Assembly: GCA_001725505.1 (NCBI GenBank)
Contig: MEGM01000009.1
Location: forward strand, 1-39,892
Length of the DNA: 39,892 nt
Source: Rubrivivax sp. SCN 70-15
Lineage (GTDB): Bacteria > Pseudomonadota > Gammaproteobacteria > Burkholderiales > Burkholderiaceae_C
Reading direction: 5' to 3'
Shown: in pieces, positions 10,150-19,106 of the stretch
Position numbering within the stretch: the stretch's first letter is position 1
Layout of the letters: every line of letters begins with the position of its first letter
The notes under the pieces: generated by a model
Seen by the model: the letters and a program-made list of their open reading frames with translations, nothing else
What the model was told of the DNA's origin: nothing
Database searches by the model: none
Position numbers and translations under genes: made by a program

Positions 10150-10403
10150 GTGCGGTCGGCGTGTTGGAAGGCCGTTGCCTGTCCAGCCATCTTTCCTGAA
10201 CTCATCACCTTGCTCGCGACTGTAGCCCGCGGCCGTGTGCCGTCAAGGCGCGCCAGGCCGTGTCCTCGCTGCGCTGCGGGCCGCACCAACCTGGCGCTTG
10301 CCTCCTTGACGGCACACGACCGCGGGCTCCCTTTCGTCGCGGGCGATGAACTCAGGAAAGACGGTGGCAACGAGGCCAACCGGGTTCTTCGTGCCGACCG
10401 CAC
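10150..10403. repeat. Long imperfect inverted repeat upstream of the DUF932 gene
   Basis: Symmetric matches about ~10276: GTGCGGTCGGC (10150-10160)/GCCGACCGCAC (10393-10403); TCTTTCCTGA (10190-10199)/TCAGGAAAGA (10352-10361); AGCCCGCGGCCGTGTGCCGTCAAGG/CCTTGACGGCACACGACCGCGGGCT (10224-10328). Confidence 0.88.
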
Positions 10404-10486
10404 CGAACAGCCGGAAGGCTGGGCTCCGAATCTAGGAACCCGGTGTGCGGTTTTCTTCAACAGCCAACTTTGTCAGGAGAAAGACC

Positions 10487-11311
10487 ATGCTTGCAACCCG
10501 TTTCGCTTCCCACTCCCCGGCGCTGCGCAGCGACTACCCGCTGTCCGATGACCAGATTCGCAGGGTGGCTCCGTCCATCTTCGCGGACGCGCCGCATGAA
10601 AGCCGTTCCGAGCGATACAGCTACATCCCCACCGCCGCTGTTCTGACCGAGCTTCGCAAGGAAGGGTTTCAGCCCTTCATGGTGACGCAGACCCGCGTGC
10701 GCGATGAAGGCAAGCGCGAGCACACAAAACACATGCTGCGCCTGCGCCACGCCAGCCAGATCAACGGCGCGGAAGCCAATGAAATCGTGCTTCTGAATTC
10801 GCACGACGGCACGAGCAGCTATCAGATGCTGGCCGGAATGTTCCGTTTCGTGTGCAGCAATGGGCTGGTGTGCGGTGACACGGTGGCCGATGTGCGCGTG
10901 CCTCACAAAGGCAACGTGGCCGGGCACGTCATCGAAGGCGCATACGAGGTATTGAGCGGCTTCGAGCAGGTCAAGGAATCCCGCGACCTGATGCGCGGCA
11001 TCACCTTGGACGATGGCGAATCCGAAGTGTTCGCCCGCGCCGCGCTGGCCCTCAAGTACGACGACCCCGACAAGCCCGCGCCCATCACGGAAAGCCAAAT
11101 CCTGATGCCGCGCCGCTTCGACGACCGCCGCCCGGACTTGTGGAGCGTGTTCAACCGCACCCAAGAAAACCTGACCAAGGGCGGATTGCATGGCCGCGCC
11201 GCCAATGGTCGCAGGCAGCAGACCCGCCCCGTGCAGGGCATTGATTCCGACATTCGCCTGAACCGCGCCTTGTGGCTGCTGGCCGATGGCATGCGCGCTC
11301 TCAAAGCCTGA
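10487..11311 (+). CDS. DUF932 domain-containing protein
   Basis: Start MLATRF after AGGAGA RBS; YSYIPT...FQPFMVTQTRVRDEGKREHTKHMLRLR...NSHDGTSSYQMLAGMFRFVCSNGLV typical of DUF932. Confidence 0.88.
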   Translation: MLATRFASHSPALRSDYPLSDDQIRRVAPSIFADAPHESRSERYSYIPTAAVLTELRKEGFQPFMVTQTRVRDEGKREHTKHMLRLRHASQINGAEANEIVLLNSHDGTSSYQMLAGMFRFVCSNGLVCGDTVADVRVPHKGNVAGHVIEGAYEVLSGFEQVKESRDLMRGITLDDGESEVFARAALALKYDDPDKPAPITESQILMPRRFDDRRPDLWSVFNRTQENLTKGGLHGRAANGRRQQTRPVQGIDSDIRLNRALWLLADGMRALKA

Positions 11312-11381
11312 CCCGCTCCCCCGCCGGAGGGGACGGTTTCCCCTCCATTCCTTGTCTGTTTCATTTGATTGGAGATACACC

Positions 11382-13442
11382 ATGAACGCCGTTAACTACA
11401 CCGAGGCCCAAGCCGTCACCACCGCCGCCAATGTGCTGCAAGCCGCCGACCCGAGCAAGCACATGATTCTGGTTCCGTTGTCGCGGCTGGTGCTGCGCCC
11501 TGCGGGTCGCAACGTGCGCAAGACCCCGCGCATGTCCATCCCTGAACTGGCCGCGTCCATCCAGCGCGTGGGCCTGCTGCAAAACCTGATCGCGATTCCC
11601 GCCAGTGATGGCGAGCACTACGAGGTGGTTGCCGGTGGCCGTCGCTTCGCCGCATTGAAGCTGCTGGCGAAGAAACATCGCATCGCAAAGGATTGGGAGG
11701 TGCCTTGCCTGCGAGTGGCCGATGGCACGGCCCGCACCGCCAGCCTCACGGAAAACGTGCAGCGTGAAGCCATGCACCCGGCAGACCAGTTTGAAGCCTT
11801 TGCAGCGCTGGTGGCCGAAGGACGGCCCATTGAGGACATTGCAGCGGATTTCAGCGTTACCCCGCTGGTGGTGCAGCGCCGCTTGAAGCTCGCTAATGTT
11901 TCGCCCCGGTTGATGGCTGACTACCGGGCCGATGCGGTCACGCTCGACCAGCTCATGGCGCTGGCCGTCACCGACGATCATGCTTCGCAAGACGCCGCGT
12001 TCTACGATGCGCCGCAGTGGCAGCGCAGTCCGTCCGCGCTGCGCGAACGCCTCACCGAGCGCGAGATTGATGCTTACCGGCATCCGCTGGTGCGATTCGT
12101 CGGGCTGGACACCTACGAAGCCGCAGGCGGCGGGATTCGCCGCGATCTGTTCGCGGAAGGCGATGCGGGCGTGTACCTCAACGATGCGGCCTTGCTGGAA
12201 CGGCTGGCGCACGAGAGGCTGGCGGGCATCGCCGCCGAGGTGAAGGCCGAAGGCTGGGCATGGGTGGATGCTGCACACGCCGCCACCTATGCCGACCTGC
12301 AAGCGTTTCAACGCGCCCCGAGAGAGCGGCGCACGCCGGGCAAGCGCGAAGCCCTGCGCATCGAGAAGCTGCAAGCCAGGATGCGGGAGGTAGCCGAAGC
12401 CCTCGATGCCGCGATGGAAGCCGAGGACGAGGACAAGGCCGAAGCCTTGCAGGAGGAAGGCGAAGTCCTGGGCGAGCAATTGCAGGCGCTGGAAGATGGC
12501 TTGCAGGGGTACGCCCCGAGCGTGAAGGCCGCAGCCGGGGCCATCGTCACCATTGACCGCAACGGCGAAGCCGTGATTCATCGCGGGCTGCTGCGCGAGG
12601 CCGAGGCCAAGGCACTGCGCACGCTGGAAAGGCTGCGCCAAGGGTTCAGCGGCGAGGATGCCGAGAGCGACGACGAAGGCGACACGGCAGACGAAGCGCA
12701 AGCCCCCGCCATGTCCGACCGGTTGGCGCAGCGCTTGAGCGCGCACCGCACCGCCGCGCTGCAAATCGAAGTCGCCCGGCATCCCCAAGCCGCGCTGGCC
12801 GCTGTGGTGCATGGCATGGTGCAAACCGTCCTGCAGGGCAGCCACTACGGGCACGACCTGCCGCTGGGCGTGCGCCTCACGGTGCAAGATCGGCTGGAAG
12901 GCATGGCCCCGGACTGGCCGGAATCGCCTGCCGCCGTGGCGCTGCGCGAATTGCAGCAGGCATGGGGCGGCAAGCTGCCCGAGGGCAGCGCCGAACTGTT
13001 CGCCGCGCTGCTGGTGATGGAGCAAGGCGAACTGGTGAAGCTGCTGGCCGTGTGCGTGGCTTCCACGGTGGACGTGGTGACGCCGCGTGCCACGCCGCAC
13101 CAGCCCGGTGCGAAACTGGCGCAGGCCGTGGGCCTCGACATGGCCGCATGGTGGCAGCCGAGCGCAGAAGGCTACTTCAAGCATGTTTCCAAGTCCGTGA
13201 TTCTGGATGCCGTGGGCGCGTTTGCACCGGATTCCGTCAACCGGCTGGCGAAGCTGAAGAAGGCCGATATTGCCAGCGAAGCCGAACGGCTGGCCAATGG
13301 CACGGGCTGGATGCCCGCCATCTTCAAGGCCGAAGACACGCAGGAGGATGCACCCGAGGAAGGCCCACAGGATGCACAGCAGGACGACGCGAAAGAAACC
13401 GCCACCGTGGCGGATGAACCCGTCGAGGCATTGGCCGCTTGA
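11382..13442 (+). CDS. ParB/RepB/Spo0J-like nuclease-domain protein (ICE/plasmid type)
   Basis: ~686 aa from MNAVNYTEAQ; VPLSRLVLRPAGRNVRKTP...ELAASIQRVGLLQNLIAIPASDGEHYEVVAGGRRFAALKLL...LTENVQREAMHPADQFEAF ParB core. Confidence 0.9.
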   Translation: MNAVNYTEAQAVTTAANVLQAADPSKHMILVPLSRLVLRPAGRNVRKTPRMSIPELAASIQRVGLLQNLIAIPASDGEHYEVVAGGRRFAALKLLAKKHRIAKDWEVPCLRVADGTARTASLTENVQREAMHPADQFEAFAALVAEGRPIEDIAADFSVTPLVVQRRLKLANVSPRLMADYRADAVTLDQLMALAVTDDHASQDAAFYDAPQWQRSPSALRERLTEREIDAYRHPLVRFVGLDTYEAAGGGIRRDLFAEGDAGVYLNDAALLERLAHERLAGIAAEVKAEGWAWVDAAHAATYADLQAFQRAPRERRTPGKREALRIEKLQARMREVAEALDAAMEAEDEDKAEALQEEGEVLGEQLQALEDGLQGYAPSVKAAAGAIVTIDRNGEAVIHRGLLREAEAKALRTLERLRQGFSGEDAESDDEGDTADEAQAPAMSDRLAQRLSAHRTAALQIEVARHPQAALAAVVHGMVQTVLQGSHYGHDLPLGVRLTVQDRLEGMAPDWPESPAAVALRELQQAWGGKLPEGSAELFAALLVMEQGELVKLLAVCVASTVDVVTPRATPHQPGAKLAQAVGLDMAAWWQPSAEGYFKHVSKSVILDAVGAFAPDSVNRLAKLKKADIASEAERLANGTGWMPAIFKAEDTQEDAPEEGPQDAQQDDAKETATVADEPVEALAA

Positions 13443-13451
13443 TCTGCGCCG

Positions 13452-13489
13452 AAGGCAAGCGCCCCGGCTTCGACCGGGGCGCTTGCCTT
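13452..13489 (+). terminator. Strong stem-loop between parB-like gene and small ORF
   Basis: AAGGCAAGCGCCCCGG-CTTCGA-CCGGGGCGCTTGCCTT, 16-bp perfect stem. Confidence 0.75.
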
Positions 13490-13505
13490 TCAAGGAGAAC
13501 CGCTC

Positions 13506-13715
13506 ATGATCCGCACCACAACAACCCGCCCGCGCTTGGCGGCGATCTATGCAACTGGCACGGTGCGCGGCCGCCGCTGGCATGGCGATGGCGACGTGCG
13601 CGGCTACCGCCCGCCTTCGGGCTGGACGGCCCACGCCGACCTCACGGACATTCATCCCATCACGGGCCGCACTTTGCCGCGTGCCGTGTGGTGGCTCATC
13701 GAGACGAAGGAATAG
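13506..13715 (+). CDS. Small hypothetical protein (69 aa)
   Basis: AAGGAG RBS 8 nt upstream of ATG; TVRGRRWHGDGDVRGYRPPSGWTAHADLTDIHPITGRTLPRAVWWLIETKE. Confidence 0.65.
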   Translation: MIRTTTTRPRLAAIYATGTVRGRRWHGDGDVRGYRPPSGWTAHADLTDIHPITGRTLPRAVWWLIETKE

Positions 13716-13727
13716 CCGCGATCAGCA

Positions 13728-13797
13728 CCGGCCCCAGTTCATTCGACCTGGGGCCGGCGGGGTCAAAAAACCGGGCGCGGCAGTGGCCGCGCCCGGT
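13728..13797 (+). terminator. Tandem stem-loops downstream of the 69-aa ORF
   Basis: CCGGCCCCAG/CTGGGGCCGG (13728-13757) and ACCGGGCGCGGC-AGTG-GCCGCGCCCGGT (13770-13797). Confidence 0.65.
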
Positions 13798-14042
13798 GTT
13801 GAAGGCAATCAGCCCCCATCAGAACGCCGCCGTCTTCGCTGTGCTCAGGCGACGGCGTTAACGGCATCGCTGTGGTACGCGATGCCTTCGGGCGCTGGCC
13901 GGTTCCAGCACCGGGAACATGCCGCCCCGGGCGGAACGCCATGCGGCATCACACGATGCCGTGTTGCCTCAAAAGCGCCTGCTCGACGGCATTCGACGCG
14001 CAGGCGCTTGAGTTCAGGTAGTGGTTTTGGTGAGTTCAAGAT

Positions 14043-14066
14043 AATATAGTCCCCTAAGCTATATTG
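14043..14066 (+). promoter_or_regulatory. Probable FrmR/RcnR-type operator
   Basis: ATATAGTCCCCTAAGCTATAT: inverted repeat around a C-run directly upstream of the truncated regulator. Confidence 0.5.
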
Positions 14067-14079
14067 ATTGCTTGCCGCC

Positions 14080-14151
14080 ATGCCCCACACCTCCCGCCAG
14101 AAAGACAAACTGATCGCCCGTGTCCGCCGTATCAAGGGGCAGTTGGGGTGA
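14080..14151 (+). pseudogene. Truncated FrmR/RcnR/DmeR-family (CsoR-like) metal/formaldehyde regulator
   Basis: MPHTSRQKDKLIARVRRIKGQL(G*) matches the N-terminus of this family and then stops at the island boundary. Confidence 0.78.
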
Positions 14152-14403
14152 TTTCGGTTTCGGTGCAAATCCTAGCGGTTTGAGGCGCGGGAAAACCCTG
14201 CCCGCGTTTCAACATCAGAAAGGCGATGTAAAGGGCCCACTGACCGGCCTACTCCGCGCACCGAGATGTTGGAGCAGGAGTTGCGGAGAAAAGTCCGCAT
14301 GATGCCCGCATCGACTGTTTGGGCTGGATGCCAAGCCCCGACGACCCCTGGCGGCACGGCCGACCGAAGAAGCGCACCGGGACCAACCCGCCACTCCATC
14401 GCG

Positions 14404-15285
14404 TTACTTCTGTGAGGTGACATTGGCAGCAGCCGCGCGCTTGAGCGGATGCAGCAGCTGGCTCCAGTAGTCCCGCGGGTAGTCCTTTTCTCGCAGGCCC
14501 ACCGCCGCATCGCCCAACTGGTCCCTGCTGTCGAAGTAGGTCCCCAGCGCCCTGTCCCAGATCATGAAGAACTCGCCGAAGTTCACCTGCGCGTCTTCGA
14601 AGTCCCGCTTGTGGTGCCAACGATGCGTCTCGGCAACCCCAATCACATGTCGCATGGGTCCCACCCTGTAGTCCAGGTTGGAGTGCTGGAAAGTCAGGTG
14701 AACGACCAGAATCGCCAGCCAGGCCGCGACAAGCTCCGAGGGAGTGCCCATCGCGAACAGGACGGTCAATCCGGGCGCCGCCATTAGTGCGGCATGCAAG
14801 GGATGCCGCCGCTCGCCGTTGAGCCAGTACAGCCGCTCGGCACTGTGGTGCGGCGCATGCAGGCGCCAAAGCCAGGGCACGGCATGACTGACGCGGTGCA
14901 CGGCATAGAGACCGATGTCGAACACGGCCGCCACGAGCAGCAGCTGGCTCCACAAGGGCCACTGCACGGGAAACAGGCGCCACTCTGGCGGCACGAAGTC
15001 GCCCAGCCTGGCGATCCACATGGCGGTCAGCTGGATGACCGCGAGGTTGACAACGGTGTGGGCGATGTCGGTGTTGGTATCGCCGTGGTCCGCGAGCCAG
15101 GCCGCGCGGAAGGGCCGGAATCGCTCCAGGACCGCAACGGCCAGCACGCCGGCAAGCGAGATTGCGGGCACCATGGGCCAATACGCCATGCCGGCATAGG
15201 CCGTGTAGACGATGGCCAGGGTCGATCCGCCAAATACCAGCGGATAGCTACCCCAGCGGAGGATTGATTGTGCGAGCTGCTTCAT
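14404..15285 (-). CDS. Sterol desaturase / fatty acid hydroxylase superfamily protein
   Basis: Histidine clusters HRVSH, HAPHHSAE, HRWHHKRDFEDAQVNFGEFFMIWDRALGTYF. Confidence 0.88.
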   Translation of the reverse strand: MKQLAQSILRWGSYPLVFGGSTLAIVYTAYAGMAYWPMVPAISLAGVLAVAVLERFRPFRAAWLADHGDTNTDIAHTVVNLAVIQLTAMWIARLGDFVPPEWRLFPVQWPLWSQLLLVAAVFDIGLYAVHRVSHAVPWLWRLHAPHHSAERLYWLNGERRHPLHAALMAAPGLTVLFAMGTPSELVAAWLAILVVHLTFQHSNLDYRVGPMRHVIGVAETHRWHHKRDFEDAQVNFGEFFMIWDRALGTYFDSRDQLGDAAVGLREKDYPRDYWSQLLHPLKRAAAANVTSQK

Positions 15286-15349
15286 GTCGGTACCTTGGTT
15301 CTGGTATGTGCCGACGATAGAGGCGCGCCGGGCTTGCGGCTTGAACGAA

Positions 15350-16087
15350 TCAGTCGATCGCGCCGGAAAGCGCGACTTGTTTCAGCAGGTTTGCCGGGCT
15401 GCTCCCCAACATGGCCCGGAACGTCCGGCTCAGATGGGCTGAGTCGGAGAACCCGCCCAGATGGGCTGCCTCGGTGAGACTGCCTCCCGCCGCGAGCTGT
15501 CGCAGTGACTCGATCAGGCGCACCCACTTCAGGTAGCTGCGAAGGGGCAGGCCGGTCTGCTCCACGAACCAGTGTGAAAAGCGCTCCGGCGAAACATGAA
15601 CCATCGCCGCCAGGCTGCGCCTGTCGGTCTCTCCCCTGCAGGCACGAAGTTCCCGCACGACCGCTTCGAGCCGCGTGTCGGCAACACGCGGCGGGTCCGA
15701 CCGGAAGATGACTTGAACGGTCGTCAGATCGTCTGCGCTCGAGAAGTCCAGCAGCCGCCGCGCCAAGTCGGGATCGAGCGCCAGAGCGGCCTGTTGAGGC
15801 CGCAATCGCAGCGCCGTCGCCTCAGGCGCGAGGGCATCCAGGTAAATCGAGAGCACCGCGCCTCCGCTCAGCCTGTGGCGCATCCCGGCCGGAATCACCA
15901 GTGCCCGACCTCGCAGGCGACCGGCCGGGGTCTCCACCTCGACGGCCCCTTCCAGGCCCACCGTGATCTGGTGGGCAAGGTGCTGGTGCCAGTCGTGTGC
16001 GCCGACGCTTCCACGGAACACGCCTATCCCGGGGGCGATCCAAGCGCGCCCAGCCCAAGCGAGGCCGGCCGGATCGAACGGCTTCAA
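15350..16087 (-). CDS. AraC-family transcriptional regulator
   Basis: N-terminal cupin-like region; C-terminal SLAAMVHVSPERFSHWFVEQTGLPLRSYLKWVRL...AAHLGGFSDSAHLSRTFRAMLGSSPANLL double HTH. Confidence 0.88.
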   Translation of the reverse strand: MKPFDPAGLAWAGRAWIAPGIGVFRGSVGAHDWHQHLAHQITVGLEGAVEVETPAGRLRGRALVIPAGMRHRLSGGAVLSIYLDALAPEATALRLRPQQAALALDPDLARRLLDFSSADDLTTVQVIFRSDPPRVADTRLEAVVRELRACRGETDRRSLAAMVHVSPERFSHWFVEQTGLPLRSYLKWVRLIESLRQLAAGGSLTEAAHLGGFSDSAHLSRTFRAMLGSSPANLLKQVALSGAID

Positions 16088-16557
16088 TGCGCTGGCTTTG
16101 GGCTACGCGGTCCCTGCGGGGGCCGCCGGTGCCCGACCGAGTGCACCCCTTGGCCCGTGGACTTTCGGACGGTGACTTGCTTCAGGCCATCCAGGATGCC
16201 GCACTCGGCCGCCACTCCATCGCATTGCTCTCGAAGCGACTTGAGCTCTTTCTGCAATTCCCTCAGGTCGCGGATGCGCTGTGCCACGTGCTCGATGTGC
16301 TCGTCCAGGACCTCGTTGACGGCATGACAGTCCTCCCGGGGCGCGTCCTGGAAGAGCAGCAGAGCGCGGATCTCATCGAGCGTCATGTCGAGGGAGCGGC
16401 AGTGCCGGATGAAGGCGAGCCGCTCCAGGTGCTCCCTCCCGTAGAGGCGGTAGTTTCCGTCGCTGCGAGGAGGCTCCTTCAACAGGCCCTCGCGCTCGTA
16501 GAAGCGGATGGTTTCCGCCTGCGTCTGAGTTGCTTTCGCGAGTTCGCCGATCTTCAT
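16084..16557 (-). CDS. cadR: MerR-family Cd(II)/Pb(II)-responsive regulator (CadR/PbrR-like)
   Basis: MKIGELAKATQTQAETIRFYEREGLLKEPPRSDGNYRLYGREHLERLAFIRHCRSLDMTLDEIRALL...EDCHAVNEVLDEHIEH; start reset to 16557. Confidence 0.87.
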   Translation of the reverse strand: MKIGELAKATQTQAETIRFYEREGLLKEPPRSDGNYRLYGREHLERLAFIRHCRSLDMTLDEIRALLLFQDAPREDCHAVNEVLDEHIEHVAQRIRDLRELQKELKSLREQCDGVAAECGILDGLKQVTVRKSTGQGVHSVGHRRPPQGPRSPKPAH

Positions 16558-16592
16558 GGGTTGGCCCTTCCAAGCCCGAAGTGTAGCGCCGA

Positions 16593-16613
16593 ACCTTGAA
16601 GTCCCTGTAGAGT
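16593..16613. promoter_or_regulatory. Putative CadR/PbrR-type dyad upstream of cadR-like gene
   Basis: ACCTTGAA-GTCCC-TGTAGAGT, same 8-5-8 spacing as the four promoter dyads listed below. Confidence 0.45.
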
Positions 16614-16652
16614 TTGGCGTCGCCAGTGGCAGCGCCGATAAACCCGGCTTGT

Positions 16653-17216
16653 TCATCGCAAGACGCGTGCAATCACCGAGCCTGCCGCCACGACGAAGGC
16701 CACCACGCTCGGAAGGGCAGTCAGGGCCATGCCGAACGCGCGCGTACCCGCGCCGCCCGGGTATCCCCGCAGGAACGCCACGCGGCCCACGGCGAAGAGA
16801 ATCACGGATGCGCCAACAAACGGCATTGCTTCGCCTCTCAGCAGCAGAAGGACAGCCAACAGCAAGAGGATGGTGACAGTGGCCTGCTCCAGCGTGTTCT
16901 GCAGGAAGGCGGCATACACCGCGATTCGCGGGCTTGGTGGACCATAGGCGGATCCGCGAATGTCCTGCGCGGAAAGCCGCCTGCCACGCGAGACCAAGCC
17001 GATGCCGACCATGACCCAAAGGACAATGAAAAGGATGGCACCGGCCCAGAATGTCAATGCGGAATCAAGGTCGTCCGGGAAGTGCAGCACGCGCGGCAGA
17101 AACAGGTAGGCAAGCCCGTACATCACTGCACAAACGACTGCCGCGGCGCCACTGCACCGATGTACCATGCGCTGCTCCTGTCGGAGTTCGTCTTCTGTCA
17201 ACTTGTACGGTGTCAT
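16653..17216 (-). CDS. MAPEG-family membrane protein
   Basis: 187 aa, four hydrophobic segments; AAFLQNTLEQATVTILLLLAVLLLL and VGRVAFLRGYPGGAGTRAFGMALT typical of MAPEG. Confidence 0.72.
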   Translation of the reverse strand: MTPYKLTEDELRQEQRMVHRCSGAAAVVCAVMYGLAYLFLPRVLHFPDDLDSALTFWAGAILFIVLWVMVGIGLVSRGRRLSAQDIRGSAYGPPSPRIAVYAAFLQNTLEQATVTILLLLAVLLLLRGEAMPFVGASVILFAVGRVAFLRGYPGGAGTRAFGMALTALPSVVAFVVAAGSVIARVLR

Positions 17217-17332
17217 TCCAGCTCCCGCAGTTGAATCCGTCAGCCGATGCGCCCGATCTACAGAAAGACCCGCAGCAGCCCGGGCGGCAATCGCTGAGTT
17301 GGCCGCTTACCATTGCGGCGCCATTCGGACCA

Positions 17333-17941
17333 TCACTTGGCCTGCGCGCCCAGCAGCGCCTGCAGAGCCTTGACGATCTGCGGGCTGTCCCATTCCGCCG
17401 TTCCGCTCATGCGACCCAGTTCGCGGCCTTGCCGGTCCAGCAATAAGGTTGTGGGCACGCCGCCGGCCTTGAGCGTGAAGATCGCGGCCGCATCCGCGTC
17501 CAGGTAGACGGCCAGATGCTTGATTCCCTCCGACGCATAGAAGGATTTGACCCGATCCAATGCCTTGGCGCCTGCGTCCACCGAGAGCGCGACGACCTGA
17601 AAGTCGCCACCGCCAAGTTGCGCCTGCAGCCGATCCAACGAAGGCATCTCCTGACGGCACGGAGGGCACCACGTGGCCCAGATATTCAGCAGAACCATCT
17701 TGCCCTTGAAGCTTGCGAGATCGACCGGTCGGCCCGTGCCATCCAGTACCCTGAGGTTCGGAAGAGGGACAGGCTGCGCGCGCATGACGAGCGGCAGAGC
17801 GCTCGTGCTTGCTCCCCCGGGCGGCCTGTTGGAGTGGAAGTATGCGAACACGCCCAGCCCCGCAGCAGCCGACAGGCCCACCGCAAGGAGCCAGCGCCGG
17901 CCGCGTGGGCGTATGGATTCATCAAGCGGCGCGTGCATCAC
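17333..17941 (-). CDS. TlpA-like thiol:disulfide oxidoreductase
   Basis: N-terminal TM; LLNIWATWCPPCRQEMPSLDRL; GVPTTLLLDRQGRELGRMSG. Confidence 0.9.
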   Translation of the reverse strand: MMHAPLDESIRPRGRRWLLAVGLSAAAGLGVFAYFHSNRPPGGASTSALPLVMRAQPVPLPNLRVLDGTGRPVDLASFKGKMVLLNIWATWCPPCRQEMPSLDRLQAQLGGGDFQVVALSVDAGAKALDRVKSFYASEGIKHLAVYLDADAAAIFTLKAGGVPTTLLLDRQGRELGRMSGTAEWDSPQIVKALQALLGAQAK

Positions 17942-18612
17942 GCGCCATTCAAAAGCAACTTGGCATCGTGGGCCAATGCCTCGGCTCCAGCGCCATACCG
18001 CGCATACAAACGCAGTCGGCCCCGCGGGTCATAGACGAAGCTGGCCGCCGTATGGTCCATCGTGTACGAGGTAGGCGACTGCCCCGGATTCTTGCGGATG
18101 TGGAGCTTGAATTCTTTTGCCAACTGTTGAAGCTGGCCCGGGTCTGGCCGCAACGCCACGAAGGCGGGATCGAAATTGGCCATGTAGGTCTTTAGCACCG
18201 GGAAGGTATCGCGCTCCGGGTCAACGGTCACGAAGATTGCCTTCAGCTTGGCCCCGTCCGAGCCCATCAGCTTCCTGGCCTGCACAACTTCGGTCAATGT
18301 GGTCGGGCAGACGTCCGGGCACTGCGTGAAGCCGAAGAACACGACGGCAACTTCGCCGTTGAAGTCCTTGAGGCTGCGTGTCACGCCATTGTGATCGGGC
18401 AAAAGGAAGTCGCCCGCATAACCAGCGCCGGTGATGTCGATCAGCTTGAATGGGCTGGCAGTGGGATAGGACCTGGACTGCACAAGAAATACGGTCGGCG
18501 CGGCAAGCAGCATGAAGATCCCGAACACCAGCGCGAGGCGCCGGCGCTCCACCTTGGCGTCCTGCGGCCCGCTCGACATCCGGCGAAGTTTGCGAGCACT
18601 GGATTTGCTCAT
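17938..18612 (-). CDS. SCO1/SenC-family protein
   Basis: FFGFTQCPDVCPTTLTEV; TVDPERDT; SYTMDHTAASFVYDPRGRLRLYARYG; start 18612 overlaps the lspA stop. Confidence 0.92.
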   Translation of the reverse strand: MSKSSARKLRRMSSGPQDAKVERRRLALVFGIFMLLAAPTVFLVQSRSYPTASPFKLIDITGAGYAGDFLLPDHNGVTRSLKDFNGEVAVVFFGFTQCPDVCPTTLTEVVQARKLMGSDGAKLKAIFVTVDPERDTFPVLKTYMANFDPAFVALRPDPGQLQQLAKEFKLHIRKNPGQSPTSYTMDHTAASFVYDPRGRLRLYARYGAGAEALAHDAKLLLNGA

Positions 18613-19106
18613 GCCTTCTCTCGAGTTTGCGGTTGCCTCGCCCCGGCAAAGGACGCCAGCACCAAGCAAGCCGCGCCCACGGTGATGGCGATGTCTGCCA
18701 CATTGAACGCCGGCCAGTGCCAGCCGGCGAAGTGAAAATCCAGGTAGTCGATGACATGGCCGCGCAGGGCACGATCGAAGGCGTTTCCCAGCGCGCCTCC
18801 CAGGATCAGACTGAAGGCCAGCGATTCGCTGCGTGGCCGAGGTTGCCGCAACATCCAGATCAACCAGACGGAAGCCACGACCGCGATGGCCAGAAAGAAC
18901 CAGCGCTGCCACCCGCCGGCGCCGGCAAGGAAACTGAAGGCAGCGCCCGGGTTCAGCACATGGACCAGGTTGAAAAAGGACGTGACCGGATGGGACCAGC
19001 CCAGGGGCGTGATGGCGTCGATGGTGCTTTTGGCGGCCTGGTCGGCGGCGAAGACGGCGAAGGCGAGCGAGAACCAGGGAGCTTGTCGATGTGGATGCAT
19101 GTTCAT
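18609..19106 (-). CDS. lspA: Signal peptidase II (LspA/PbrC-like)
   Basis: AADQAAK, NPGAAFSFL, LGGALGNAFDRALRGHVIDYLDFHFAGWHWPAFNVADIAITVGA. Confidence 0.93.
   Translation of the reverse strand: MNMHPHRQAPWFSLAFAVFAADQAAKSTIDAITPLGWSHPVTSFFNLVHVLNPGAAFSFLAGAGGWQRWFFLAIAVVASVWLIWMLRQPRPRSESLAFSLILGGALGNAFDRALRGHVIDYLDFHFAGWHWPAFNVADIAITVGAACLVLASFAGARQPQTREKA

Noticed and set aside
11361-13655. 764-aa minus-strand ORF opposite the ParB-like gene
   Set aside because: Antisense high-GC artefact; low-complexity His/Gly/Arg-rich translation, whereas the plus strand encodes a clear ParB domain.
13971-14008. AAGCGCCTGC...GCAGGCGCTT inverted repeat
   Set aside because: Real 10-bp arms but a 17-nt loop with no clear gene context; insufficient to call a terminator or origin.
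14140-14230. Possible transposon terminus at the left cargo boundary (GGGGTGATTTCGG...)
   Set aside because: No match to the Tn3-type IR found at 35883/38916 and no visible duplication; boundary is supported only by the truncated regulator.
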